This document shows positions 16,922-26,032 of a stretch of DNA of 64,000 nt, one piece after another. Each line of letters opens with the position of its first letter. Positions within the stretch are counted from its first letter, which is position 1. Position numbers and translations under genes: made by a program. The DNA is from Oceanotoga teriensis (GTDB taxonomy: Bacteria > Thermotogota > Thermotogae > Petrotogales > Petrotogaceae), in assembly GCF_003148465.1 (NCBI RefSeq), contig NZ_QGGI01000008.1:1-64000 (forward strand), in the 5' to 3' direction. Under the pieces are notes generated by a model that saw only the letters and a list, made by a program, of their open reading frames with translations, did not search any database and was not told the origin of the DNA.

Positions 16922-18241
16922 TTACTTTATTTCTTCAATTATTTTTATAGTAAAATATATTTCAAAATTTTTATCCCCATCATTTAAATCATAATCAATT
17001 ATATCTTTGATTTTATTTATCCTATAAGCTAAAGTATTTCTATGTAAATACATACTCTTTGCCGTTTCTATCATATTCATATTATTTTTTAAATAAGACT
17101 TCAAAGTTTCAAAATACTCAGTATTTTTATTCTTATCATATTCTATTAACTTATAAACAGAATTTTGACAAAAATCTTTTAAGTTTATCTTATCTTTTAT
17201 ATTATATATTAAATCTAAAACTTTAAAATCAGAATATTTTATCAAATTATCATCATAATTTTTATGATTTTTTAAAGCAAAAAGACTTTGATTATAATAT
17301 TTTTTCATATTTATGATATCAGAGAAAAAATCACTTATTCCAACATATACATTATTTTTATTTAAAATAGTTTTTATATCTTCATCTTCTATTATACTCA
17401 TATCTATTTTATCTATCAAAACTATAAAATTTTCTTTATAATAAACTGTTTTAAAATTCAAAAATTTTTCTTGAATAAAAGAATATAAATTTTTTAATTT
17501 ATTTTTTTCCTCAATTTTTGATAATTGAACACAAAATATAAAATAATCCTTATTTAAGTTAAAATCACAACTCATAGCTCTTTCTTTTAAAATATTTTCA
17601 TTTTTTATATTTCCTTCAAGTAAATCTAAAAAAAGATTTTCATACATCAACCCTTTTAAGTTTTTGTAATTTCCATTTTTATCTAATTTTTCAGATATTA
17701 CATCACTTAATGTTTTTAAAAGCTTAAAACTTTCTTCATCAAAATTTTTCTTTGACTCGAGAACTATTATATTCCCCATACATCTATGATCTATTATAAC
17801 TTTGCTTACCATCTTTTTTATGGGACTTGCATAACATGTAACTACAAATGGATAATTAGAATTGGGAGCTTGTTTAACTTCCTTTATTTTCTTCACTTCT
17901 TTTATAAACTCATATGAACAATAACCTTTTTCTATATTTTCTTTCCAAAATTTTTCTTCAATTTCTGCTTTTTTCGAATGAGCTATAATTTTATAAGCTG
18001 AATCAACGAGAATAACAGGGTTGTTTAATATTTCTGATCCAAGTTCAACTATATATTTTATACCTTTTCCTTGTATTAAAGTATTTAAAAGTAAAGCTGA
18101 ACTTTCTACCAGTCTATAATCTTTTTTTATAGTTTCTTTTATATAATGAACAAGAACTTTTAAATCTTCTTCATTTATATTTTTATTCATTATATTAAAA
18201 TTTTCAATTATATCTTTTATACCATAATCTATTTCAGTCAA
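16922..18241 (-). CDS. PucR/CdaR-type transcriptional regulator
   Basis: 439 residues. A central GAF-like region (LGSEILNNPVILVDSAYKII) is followed by a GGDEF-like middle and a C-terminal PucR helix-turn-helix (ETAKSMYLHRNTLAYRINKI). The family senses small molecules and usually activates nearby catabolic genes. It is divergent from the old yellow enzyme/SDR genes across a 140-base spacer, the classical layout for a local regulator. TTG 18241 is the start, after GAGGTG. It is first in an operon with the patatin gene. Confidence 0.85.
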   Translation of the reverse strand: MTEIDYGIKDIIENFNIMNKNINEEDLKVLVHYIKETIKKDYRLVESSALLLNTLIQGKGIKYIVELGSEILNNPVILVDSAYKIIAHSKKAEIEEKFWKENIEKGYCSYEFIKEVKKIKEVKQAPNSNYPFVVTCYASPIKKMVSKVIIDHRCMGNIIVLESKKNFDEESFKLLKTLSDVISEKLDKNGNYKNLKGLMYENLFLDLLEGNIKNENILKERAMSCDFNLNKDYFIFCVQLSKIEEKNKLKNLYSFIQEKFLNFKTVYYKENFIVLIDKIDMSIIEDEDIKTILNKNNVYVGISDFFSDIINMKKYYNQSLFALKNHKNYDDNLIKYSDFKVLDLIYNIKDKINLKDFCQNSVYKLIEYDKNKNTEYFETLKSYLKNNMNMIETAKSMYLHRNTLAYRINKIKDIIDYDLNDGDKNFEIYFTIKIIEEIK

Positions 18242-18381
18242 TTAAATCACCTCTATACAATTATAGTGCAAAAAGCACAAATAAGTCAAATTTTTTTGTG
18301 TCTTTTTCCGTATTTTTTATTTTTTTATTGTGCTAAAATAAAAATATATTGTTAATATTTTAACAAAAGGAGCTGATTTCA
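18242..18381. promoter_or_regulatory. Divergent regulatory region with GCAC/GTGC half-sites
   Basis: A short inverted repeat GTGCAAAAAGCAC (about 18266-18278) lies near the regulator side, and a further TTGTGC (about 18329) lies in front of the reductase gene. They are candidate binding sites for the PucR-type protein. No strong consensus promoter was found. Confidence 0.35.
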
Positions 18382-20319
18382 TTGAAGTATAAAAAACTTT
18401 TTTCTGAAGGTATGATAGGTAATCTAAAATTAAAAAACAGAATTGTAATGCCCGCAATGGGAACTTCTTTAGCAACATCAACTGGAGAAGCAAGTGATGA
18501 AATAATCCGTTATTATGAAGAAAGAGCCAAAGGAGGATGTGGTTTAATAATAACAGAAATCACAAGAATAGACAATGAAACAGGCATAGGAACTCCCAAC
18601 CAATTATGTGTAACTGACAGTTATCAAATACCAAGACTGCAAAAATTAACAAGAGCTGTTCATAAATATGACACAAAAATATTCACTCAATTACATCATC
18701 CTGGAAGACAAGCACATAGCAGTAGTTTGAATGGTAAACAAATAGTTGGACCAAGTCCTATTGCATCAAAAGCTATAGGAGAAATACCAAGAGAATTAGA
18801 AACTCTTGAAGTAGAAAATTTAGTAAAAAAGTTCATAAAAGGAGCTAAAATATCTCAATTGTCCGGATTTGATGGAATTGAATTACATGGTGCTCATGGA
18901 TATTTGATATGTCAGTTTTTAAGTCCAGCAACTAATAAAAGAACTGATAAATATGGCGGAACATTTATGAATAGAATGAGATTTTTAACTGAAATAATAA
19001 TGGGTATAAGACATATATGTGGAAAAGATTTTCCAATTTCCGTAAGAATAGATGGCGATGAATTTATCGAAGGTGGAATAGATATAAATGAATCAATAAA
19101 AATCGCAAGATATCTTGAAAGTATAGGTATAGATGCAATAAATGTGAGTTCAGGAACATATGAATCTTCAATAACAATAATAGAACCCGTTTCTTATAAG
19201 GAAGGATGGAAAAAACATTTATCTCAATCAATAAAAGAAAATATAAAAATACCTGTAATCGCTTGTGATAGCATCAAAAGACCTGAAATTGCTGAAAATT
19301 TACTCGAAACAAATAATCTTGATTTTGTAGCACTTGGAAGAGCTCAATTGGCAGATCCTGAATGGGGAAATAAAGCTTTAAATGGTAAAGAAGATCAGAT
19401 AAGATCCTGTATTTCATGCTTAAAATGTATAGAATTAATAATGAATGGAAAAAGAATTGAATGTGCTGTAAATCCAAGAGTTGGAATGGAAATAGATTTT
19501 GAAGAGTTTAAAAAAGATGGCGATCAAAGAAAAGTTGTAATAATAGGCGGAGGTCCTGCTGGTATGCAAGCTGGAATAAATCTTGCAAAAAGAAATTTTA
19601 CTCCTATTATATTCGAAAAAGAGGATCATCTTGGTGGAAGTGTTTTTCTTGGAAGTAAACCACCAATGAAAGAAAAATTAAAATGGTTCATAGATAATAT
19701 GGAAAATGAATTAAAAGATTTAAATGTAGATATAAGACTTAATACAAAAGCTAATATTGATTTATTAAAAAATATAAATCCTTATGCAATTTTTATTGCT
19801 ACAGGTGCAAAGCCTATAATTCCAAATATAGAAGGCATAAATTCTAAAAATGTTTATACTGCTGAGCAAATATTATCTGAAAAAACAGAAATAAAAAATA
19901 AAAAAATAGCTGTTATTGGTTCTGGAATGACAGGTCTTGAAACAGCGGAATATTTAAACAATAAAAATAATGAATTAACTGTAATTGAAATGCAAAAAGA
20001 TATTGCACCAGGTACTTATTTACCAAATTTGATGGATATTTTACCTCGTATAAAAAAAGAAAAAATTAATTTATTAACTTCTAAAAAACTCGTAAAAATA
20101 AATGAAAATTCAATAGAATTAATGAATATGAACACTAAAAAAATAGAAATATTAGAAACAGATTTAATTGTTCTTTCACTTGGGGTTCAATCAAATATCG
20201 AAATTGTTGAAGAAATAAAAGAATCATTTAAAAACATAAAAATAATCGGTGATGTTGAAAAACCAGGCAGAATTTTTGATGCTATGAGATCTTCATTTGA
20301 TAAATCTTATGTACTTTAA
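18382..20319 (+). CDS. Old yellow enzyme family NADH:flavin oxidoreductase (2-enoate/dienoyl-CoA reductase type)
   Basis: 645 residues in three parts. The FMN TIM barrel (1-340) has HGAHGYL, with His169 and His172. A [4Fe-4S] site is at Cys343, 346, 349 and 361. FAD/NAD Rossmann domains follow (VIIGGGPAG at about 386-394 and VIGSGMTGLE at about 512-521). This is the architecture of 2,4-dienoyl-CoA reductase, 2-enoate reductase and BaiCD, which reduce activated C=C bonds. The substrate is not readable. TTG 18382 follows AAGGAG. An SDR gene follows after 11 bases, suggesting sequential reduction or oxidation of the same compound. Confidence 0.88.
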   Translation: MKYKKLFSEGMIGNLKLKNRIVMPAMGTSLATSTGEASDEIIRYYEERAKGGCGLIITEITRIDNETGIGTPNQLCVTDSYQIPRLQKLTRAVHKYDTKIFTQLHHPGRQAHSSSLNGKQIVGPSPIASKAIGEIPRELETLEVENLVKKFIKGAKISQLSGFDGIELHGAHGYLICQFLSPATNKRTDKYGGTFMNRMRFLTEIIMGIRHICGKDFPISVRIDGDEFIEGGIDINESIKIARYLESIGIDAINVSSGTYESSITIIEPVSYKEGWKKHLSQSIKENIKIPVIACDSIKRPEIAENLLETNNLDFVALGRAQLADPEWGNKALNGKEDQIRSCISCLKCIELIMNGKRIECAVNPRVGMEIDFEEFKKDGDQRKVVIIGGGPAGMQAGINLAKRNFTPIIFEKEDHLGGSVFLGSKPPMKEKLKWFIDNMENELKDLNVDIRLNTKANIDLLKNINPYAIFIATGAKPIIPNIEGINSKNVYTAEQILSEKTEIKNKKIAVIGSGMTGLETAEYLNNKNNELTVIEMQKDIAPGTYLPNLMDILPRIKKEKINLLTSKKLVKINENSIELMNMNTKKIEILETDLIVLSLGVQSNIEIVEEIKESFKNIKIIGDVEKPGRIFDAMRSSFDKSYVL

Positions 20320-20330
20320 GGAGGAGTTTT

Positions 20331-21188
20331 ATGAAAGAATTTAAAAACAAAGTTGCAGTTATAACAGGTGCAGCTAATGGAATAGGTTTAGAGCTTTCAA
20401 AAGAAGCCGCAAAAAGAGGTATGAAAGTTGTAATGGCAGATATTGCTGAAAATGATCTCAATATTGCCTTTGATGAAGTTAAAAAAATAAGTTCAGAAGT
20501 TATAAAAGTTGTAACGGATGTAACTATATTTGAAGACATGGTAGATCTATCAAAAAAAGCTACAGATTCATTCGAAAAGGTTGATTTATTTTTTAATAAT
20601 GCTGGAGTTGTAGTTCCAGGACCTATTTGGGAAATTCCTAATAAAGATATAGATTATATAATGCAATCAAATGTATACAGTATAGCATATGGTTTAAAAG
20701 TATTTATACCTTTAATGATGAAACAAGGAACACCTGCTCATATAGTTAACACAGCAAGTGTGGCTGGTCTCTTATCTTCACCTGGAATGCCAACCTATCA
20801 TATGACTAAATTTGCCAATGTTGGATTATCTGAATCAGTAAACTATCAATTAAGAGCTATTAATTCAAATATAAAAATGTCTGTTTATTGCCCTGGTTTT
20901 ATTCAAACTGATTTAAACCATTGTGATAAAAGAAGACCTAAAAGATTTGAAATAGACAAAAATGATCCTTATTATACAAGTCAAACTTATAAAGATGGTT
21001 TAAAAAGAGCCGATCATGTAATAAATACAGGTATACCTATTGATAGTGTTGGCATGAGTGTTTTTCAGGCTATTGAAGATGAACAATTTTATATACTAAC
21101 TCATCCACAATATAATCCTGTTATAGGATTGAGAGTTAAAACTATATTAGAAGGAAAAAATCCTGATATTTCTATATTCAAAAAATAA
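20331..21188 (+). CDS. Short-chain dehydrogenase/reductase
   Basis: 285 residues, classical SDR: TGAANGIG cofactor loop, NNAG, catalytic Ser in NTASVAGL and YHMTK (Tyr-x3-Lys). Residues after the nucleotide loop (ADIAE) favour NAD(H). GGAGG precedes ATG 20331. It is coupled to the upstream flavin reductase, and a terminator follows. Probably interconverts an alcohol and a ketone in the same pathway. Confidence 0.88.
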   Translation: MKEFKNKVAVITGAANGIGLELSKEAAKRGMKVVMADIAENDLNIAFDEVKKISSEVIKVVTDVTIFEDMVDLSKKATDSFEKVDLFFNNAGVVVPGPIWEIPNKDIDYIMQSNVYSIAYGLKVFIPLMMKQGTPAHIVNTASVAGLLSSPGMPTYHMTKFANVGLSESVNYQLRAINSNIKMSVYCPGFIQTDLNHCDKRRPKRFEIDKNDPYYTSQTYKDGLKRADHVINTGIPIDSVGMSVFQAIEDEQFYILTHPQYNPVIGLRVKTILEGKNPDISIFKK

Positions 21189-21209
21189 CTCCCTTCAAAG
21201 GGAGTTATT
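21184..21209 (+). terminator. Terminator after the SDR gene
   Basis: AATAACTCCC / GGGAGTTATT with a short loop and TTTTAT. It lies between convergent genes and can work both ways. Confidence 0.85.
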
Positions 21210-21767
21210 TTATAATAAAGTGTTTATATTTAAACCTATTCCAAACTCAGAAGAAAGACCAGAGTTTTTAAAATTTTTCATCAATTCATAAATAATCTTT
21301 TCATTTTCAAGTTTCTCAATTTTTTCTGGATCTTTTTCTATCAAGATCTTATTTTCAATATCTTTTATTTTTAATTCAGTTTCATCATTTCCAATATTTA
21401 ATCTATTATCTTCTTTATCTTCTTGAAAATTAGACTCTTTTTTCATTTCATCAGACACCATATAACCATCTATATTTTGAATATCTTCAGAATCTTTTTT
21501 ATATAATATTACAGCTTTAGACTTTCCGCCAACTGCAGCAAGAAAAGCTCCTCTTTTTTCAAAAATTATATCTATATCAGAATAAATGACTACACCATTT
21601 TGAGAAGCTGCATTGTTTTTAAACTGAGCAATATTTCTTGCTTCATGAGAAGCAACTCTCATTATACTTGTAGATGCTGGTGAAGATAAAGAAAGACCTC
21701 TTTCACCTGGATCAACTTTATATCCTATCTGAGGGTTTGAATCATAACTCTTTAAAGAATTTATCAT
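21210..21767 (-). CDS. Unknown protein with conserved-looking N-terminal domain and coiled C-terminus
   Basis: 185 residues. ATG 21767 follows GAGGTGAT; the in-frame GTG upstream is part of that site. The first ~90 residues are well ordered (YKVDPGERGLSLSSP, VASHEARNIAQF, LAAVGGKSKAVI) and recall the HE-containing region of SprA-like putative metalloproteases. The second His of HExxH is missing, so I do not assign it. The C-terminus is charged with a predicted coiled coil (IENKILIEKDPEKIEKLE). Single gene with its own binding site. Confidence 0.5.
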   Translation of the reverse strand: MINSLKSYDSNPQIGYKVDPGERGLSLSSPASTSIMRVASHEARNIAQFKNNAASQNGVVIYSDIDIIFEKRGAFLAAVGGKSKAVILYKKDSEDIQNIDGYMVSDEMKKESNFQEDKEDNRLNIGNDETELKIKDIENKILIEKDPEKIEKLENEKIIYELMKNFKNSGLSSEFGIGLNINTLL

Positions 21768-21817
21768 AATAATCACCTCAGATAAATTATACTATATTTT
21801 TTTAAAAAATTTAAATA

Positions 21818-22708
21818 TCAAACTTCAATTTTCTCTACAACTTGACATTTTTTATTCTTTTTTGCCGACATCAACATAGTTATACCTGTATAAAATACTA
21901 TTCCAACAACAAGCCATTGAACAATATCAAGAGGCAACTCTTTTACTATTAAAGCAGCTATTAAAACACCTACTCCTCCAGCTAATCCCATAGCAAGAGT
22001 TGCTTTTCTATTTATTGCTTCTTCTTTTATAAATTTGACTGAGGCTGGTGGCATTAAAAATGCACATGAACCCATCATTATAGGGAAAGCAACTTTAGGA
22101 GACATTCCTAAAAAATAAACAAGTGCCATACAAGGAGCAAAAAGACCTACTCCCACTGTCATCAATGCTCCAAGTATAAAATTAACTACTCCAGCAATTA
22201 CAAGCTTCATTCCACTTATTCCTATTGCACTTCCACCTGATGGCATCCAACCAACTTTTCCTGCAATCATTATAAAGCCAGTTGCAAAAAGGGCAAAACC
22301 CATGACAATTTGTATAGTTCTTTCTTCTAATTTTGAAACAATTCCAGCACCGATTATAGCCCCAAAAGTAGCAGTAGCAAGCATTACTACAAGAGTAATA
22401 GGCTCGACATCTATTACCTTGATAAAAATTATCGATTCGATTAAAACCGCAATAGCATTAGCCGCATTCATAGAACCCGGTATATGTTTATCTTTTGTTT
22501 GTTTTGTAAATTTCAATAAAGCAGTTTGAGGTGCAAAAGCTCCTATTCCCAAAGCATCTATAAAATTAACAAAAAAACCTATAATACCCGTTTTTATCCA
22601 AGAGGTTTCAGATTCAAGTTTTGTCTTATTTTTCACAACATCTCTTATTAAATAAAATGTATATGAAATAAGCATTATAATCAATAAAATCCAAATTATT
22701 TGAACCAT
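21818..22708 (-). CDS. TauE/SafE family sulfite/organic anion exporter
   Basis: 296 residues with about eight transmembrane segments and a repeat of two halves (GFFVNFIDALGIGAFAP and GVVNFILGALMTVGVGLFAP), as in the TSUP family. Family members move sulfite, sulfonates, sulfoacetate or other small anions. It lies 100 bases downstream of the hydroxyproline genes on the same strand, behind a hairpin and a CA repeat, so it may be linked to them or independent. GGAG precedes ATG 22708. Confidence 0.85.
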   Translation of the reverse strand: MVQIIWILLIIMLISYTFYLIRDVVKNKTKLESETSWIKTGIIGFFVNFIDALGIGAFAPQTALLKFTKQTKDKHIPGSMNAANAIAVLIESIIFIKVIDVEPITLVVMLATATFGAIIGAGIVSKLEERTIQIVMGFALFATGFIMIAGKVGWMPSGGSAIGISGMKLVIAGVVNFILGALMTVGVGLFAPCMALVYFLGMSPKVAFPIMMGSCAFLMPPASVKFIKEEAINRKATLAMGLAGGVGVLIAALIVKELPLDIVQWLVVGIVFYTGITMLMSAKKNKKCQVVEKIEV

Positions 22709-22774
22709 ATAAAATACAACTCCTTTGTTTTAATTTTATCTTAATTTAAAAAACAAATTTAAATGGTAAAATTC

Positions 22775-22801
22775 TATACACACACATACACATACACACA
22801 C
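22775..22801. repeat. CA-rich dinucleotide tract upstream of the TauE/SafE gene
   Basis: An interrupted (CA)n tract of about 27 bases (TATACACACACATACACATA followed by CACACAC), unusual in such an AT-rich sequence. On the minus strand it reads GT repeats ending in TATAGAAT, a possible -10 box, so the tract would sit at the -35/spacer of the exporter promoter. Confidence 0.7.
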
Positions 22802-22808
22802 TTTTTAT

Positions 22809-22832
22809 GGGACTCCCTCTTTCGAGGGGCCC
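22809..22832. terminator. GC-rich hairpin between proC and the exporter gene
   Basis: GGGACTCCCTC - TTTC - GAGGGGCCC, imperfect, with T-rich sequence only on the plus strand. For the minus-strand proC gene it is a stable 3' hairpin but lacks a T run, so it may attenuate or stabilise rather than terminate. Confidence 0.5.
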
Positions 22833-22841
22833 TTTTATTTT

Positions 22842-23645
22842 TTATTTAGACATATTTCTTGATTTATCGGTACAAGCTTTCATAGCTTCTATAACAGAAG
22901 TTCTAAAACCTTTTTCTTCTAATTTAGCAACAGCTTCTATAGTGGTACCACCTGGAGAACAAACCATATCTTTTAATTTAGCTGGATGTTCCCCTGTCTC
23001 AAGAACCATTTTAGCTGCTCCCAAAACAGTTTGAGCTGCCATTTTATAAGCTTTATCTCTTGGTAATCCCTGCAAAACCGCTCCATCTGCAAGAGCTTCT
23101 ATAAACATATAAACATAAGCTGGAGATGATCCACTTACAGCAGTAACTGCATCCATCAAATATTCAGGAACTATCTCAGACTTTCCAAAGCTATTAAATA
23201 TATCTATTATAAAATTCAATTCTTTTTCTTCAACAAGTTTGTTCGGACAAATAGCAGCCATTCCTTCACCAACTAAAGATGGTGTATTTGGCATAACTTT
23301 TATCACTTTTAACTCTTTATCAAAAAGCTCTTCTACCCTTTTAATACTTTGACCTGCAGCAATAGCAACTATTATCACATCATTTTTGATATTTTCTTTA
23401 ATTTGTTTTATTACAATTTCATATAAATTAGGTTTAACAGATAAAAACAAAATATCTGATTGTAAAGATGTTTTAAGATTATCTACAGTTGTTATAACTT
23501 TGAATTTTTGATTTACAAATTCAAGAATTTCTTCATTCAAATCTGAAACAATTATATTTTCAGGTTCAATTATTTTTGATTTTATTATTCCACCAATCAT
23601 AGCTTGAGCCATATTGCCTCCACCTATAAAACCAATTTTTTTCAT
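22842..23645 (-). CDS. proC: Pyrroline-5-carboxylate reductase
   Basis: 267 residues. The N-terminal Rossmann loop is MKKIGFIGGGNMAQAM, and the conserved C-terminal signature lies in SGSSPAYVYMFIEALADG, with CSPGGTTIEAV. It reduces pyrroline-5-carboxylate to proline. Here it follows hypD, whose product is that same substrate, so its role is to finish hydroxyproline reduction to proline. ATG 23645 follows GGGAGGG; upstream in-frame ATGs lie before the binding site. It ends 18 bases after the hypD stop codon. Confidence 0.93.
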   Translation of the reverse strand: MKKIGFIGGGNMAQAMIGGIIKSKIIEPENIIVSDLNEEILEFVNQKFKVITTVDNLKTSLQSDILFLSVKPNLYEIVIKQIKENIKNDVIIVAIAAGQSIKRVEELFDKELKVIKVMPNTPSLVGEGMAAICPNKLVEEKELNFIIDIFNSFGKSEIVPEYLMDAVTAVSGSSPAYVYMFIEALADGAVLQGLPRDKAYKMAAQTVLGAAKMVLETGEHPAKLKDMVCSPGGTTIEAVAKLEEKGFRTSVIEAMKACTDKSRNMSK

Positions 23646-23662
23646 AAAAACCCTCCCAATCA

Positions 23663-26026
23663 TCAACAAAAACTTTGTTCTGTTCTCTCTATAATTTCAT
23701 TCTGCAAAGCTCTATCGAGATTATTAAAATAATCACTATAACCTGCAACACGTACTATGAGATCATTATATTCTTCTGGTTTTTTCTGCGCATCTAAAAG
23801 TATTTGTTTATCTATAACATTAAATTGAATATGATGACCATCCATTCTGAAATAAGTTCTTACAAGATATGCAAGATTATCTAATCCATTTTCACCTTCT
23901 ATAACAGATGGTGTAAATTTTTGATTCAACAAAGTTCCGCCAGTTTTCAAATGATCCATTTTTGCAGCCGATTTAACCACTGCTGTTGGACCATTCCTAT
24001 CTGCCCCTTTTGAAGGAGAAATTCCATCGGTAAGCGGAAGTTTAGCCTTTCTTCCATCTGGTGTAGCTCCTATTACAGATCCAAAATAAACATGGCATGT
24101 AGTTGGTAACATATTTATTCTAAATTGTCCACCTTTTATATTAGGTCTACCATTAACTTCTTCACAATAAGCATTAAAAATATCTCTCATCAAATCATCC
24201 GCTGCATCATCATCATTACCATACTTTGGAGATTTTTCTTTAACTAAATGTAAAATATCTTCATATCCTTCAAAATTTTCTTTTATTGCCATCAAAAGTT
24301 CTTTCATACTGATATTTTTCTTATCAAAAACTTGTGTCTTCATAGCAGCAAAACAATCTGTTATAGTACCAATTCCAACACCTTGAATATATGAAACATT
24401 ATATCTTGCACCACCAGCATTATAATCTTTTCCTTTCTTTATACAATCATCTATTATTACAGATAAAAAAGGAACTGGCATTTTTTCTGCATAAAGTTTT
24501 TCTATTATTCTATTACCAATCATCTTTATATTTATAAAATGATGAAGTTGATCTTTATATGCATTAAACAACTGATCATAACTTTTAAAATCTTCTGGAT
24601 TACCAGTCTCAATGCCTATTCTCTTATTAGTATTTGGATCTATTCCATTGTTTAAAGTTATTTCAAGTATTTTTGGTAAATTCATATATCCAGTTAGTAT
24701 ATATGCTTCTTTACCAAAAGCTCCAGTTTCAACACATCCACTTGTACCGCCACATCTTGCATCTTCAATACTTTTACCAGCATTAAGCATTTCTTGAATT
24801 ATTGCATCGGCATTAAAAAATGAAGGTTGCCCCCATCCTTTTCTTGAAATCTCTAAAGCTCTTTTCAAAAACTTCTGTGGTGTTTTTTTACTTATTTGAA
24901 CATTAGAGCTTGGTTGTAAAAGTTTCATTTCATCTATCACATCTAAAACTAAATAACTAACTTCATTAACTCCATCAGAGCCATCTGCTTTTACTCCACC
25001 AGAATTTATATTCGCAAAATCAGTATAAGTACCACTCTCTTTTAATGTAACACCGACTTTTGGTGGTGCTGGTTGATTATTAAATTTAACCCAAAAACAT
25101 TGTAAAAATTCTTCTGCTTTCTCTCTACTTAGAGAACCTTCTTCAATCTCTTTTTTATAAAAAGGATAAAGATGTTGATCCAATCTTCCAGGATTAAAAG
25201 AATCCCATGGGTTTAATTCAGATATAACACAAAGATGCACAAACCAATACATCTGTAAAGCTTCTCTAAAAGTTCTTGGAGCATTAGCTGGAACATGCGA
25301 ACAAATCTCTGATATCTCCAATAATTCTTTTTTTCTCTTTTCATCATTTTCTTTTTCTGCCAATTTTTTAGCATATTTGCTATATCTTTCACCTAAAATC
25401 ATTATTGCATCACATGCTATACTCATAGCTTTCAATTGTTCTCTTTTATTTAAAGCTTCATCATCATTTAAAAAATCGAGTTCTTTTATAGAGGCTTCTA
25501 TATCATCTTTAAATTGTAGAAAACCCTTCTTATAAATTTTGCCATCGGCTACTGTATGTCCTGGACCTCTTTGTTCCATAAATTCTGTAAAAATACCCGC
25601 AGCATAACATTCTTTCCATTCTTCAGTAACATTTTCAAGAATGAGATGTCTCATAGATCTTTTTTCCCAATAAGGAATTATCACATCTTTTTGAAACTGC
25701 ATATCTTCTTTTTTCACTTTAAAAGATATTTTCTCTCTTTTATCCATAATCTCCATATCCTCAATAGTATGACAGCATAATTCTGGATATGTTGGAGTTG
25801 CAGCTGGAGCTTCACCTCTTTCACCAACTATAAGTTCTCCATCATTAATACATAATTCTTTATTACTCATTATTTCTTTAAGAACTAAAGCTCTTAAAAC
25901 AGGTATAGATACAGACCCTTCAAACTTCTTATAAACTTCATCAACAATCTTAGCTCTCTCCATTGAAATACGAGGAATAGCCTTCAAACTTTCTTCTCTG
26001 AGTTTTCTTACTCTCTCAGTTATCAT
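23663..26026 (-). CDS. hypD: trans-4-hydroxy-L-proline dehydratase (glycyl radical enzyme)
   Basis: 787 residues, a full-length glycyl radical enzyme. The thiyl site is GCVETG (Cys431, Glu433), and the glycyl loop is RVAGYSDYF (Gly762). The local sequence SGCVETG and GKEAYILTGYMNL matches HypD of Clostridioides difficile (Cys434, Glu436, Gly765 there) better than pyruvate formate-lyase, choline or glycerol lyases. HypD removes water from hydroxyproline to give pyrroline-5-carboxylate. Flanked by its activase (6-base gap) and by proC, which takes the product, so the assignment is well supported. GGAGG precedes ATG 26026. Confidence 0.92.
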   Translation of the reverse strand: MITERVRKLREESLKAIPRISMERAKIVDEVYKKFEGSVSIPVLRALVLKEIMSNKELCINDGELIVGERGEAPAATPTYPELCCHTIEDMEIMDKREKISFKVKKEDMQFQKDVIIPYWEKRSMRHLILENVTEEWKECYAAGIFTEFMEQRGPGHTVADGKIYKKGFLQFKDDIEASIKELDFLNDDEALNKREQLKAMSIACDAIMILGERYSKYAKKLAEKENDEKRKKELLEISEICSHVPANAPRTFREALQMYWFVHLCVISELNPWDSFNPGRLDQHLYPFYKKEIEEGSLSREKAEEFLQCFWVKFNNQPAPPKVGVTLKESGTYTDFANINSGGVKADGSDGVNEVSYLVLDVIDEMKLLQPSSNVQISKKTPQKFLKRALEISRKGWGQPSFFNADAIIQEMLNAGKSIEDARCGGTSGCVETGAFGKEAYILTGYMNLPKILEITLNNGIDPNTNKRIGIETGNPEDFKSYDQLFNAYKDQLHHFINIKMIGNRIIEKLYAEKMPVPFLSVIIDDCIKKGKDYNAGGARYNVSYIQGVGIGTITDCFAAMKTQVFDKKNISMKELLMAIKENFEGYEDILHLVKEKSPKYGNDDDAADDLMRDIFNAYCEEVNGRPNIKGGQFRINMLPTTCHVYFGSVIGATPDGRKAKLPLTDGISPSKGADRNGPTAVVKSAAKMDHLKTGGTLLNQKFTPSVIEGENGLDNLAYLVRTYFRMDGHHIQFNVIDKQILLDAQKKPEEYNDLIVRVAGYSDYFNNLDRALQNEIIERTEQSFC

Positions 26027-26032
26027 TCAAAA

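Noticed and set aside
21210-21767. SprA-like metalloprotease
   Set aside because: The HExxH second His is absent and similarity is limited to a short stretch.
22775-22801. CRISPR-like repeat
   Set aside because: It is a simple dinucleotide tract with no unique spacers.
23663-26026. Pyruvate formate-lyase or glycerol/choline lyase
   Set aside because: The SGCVETG site, activase type and the neighbouring proC fit hydroxyproline dehydratase.
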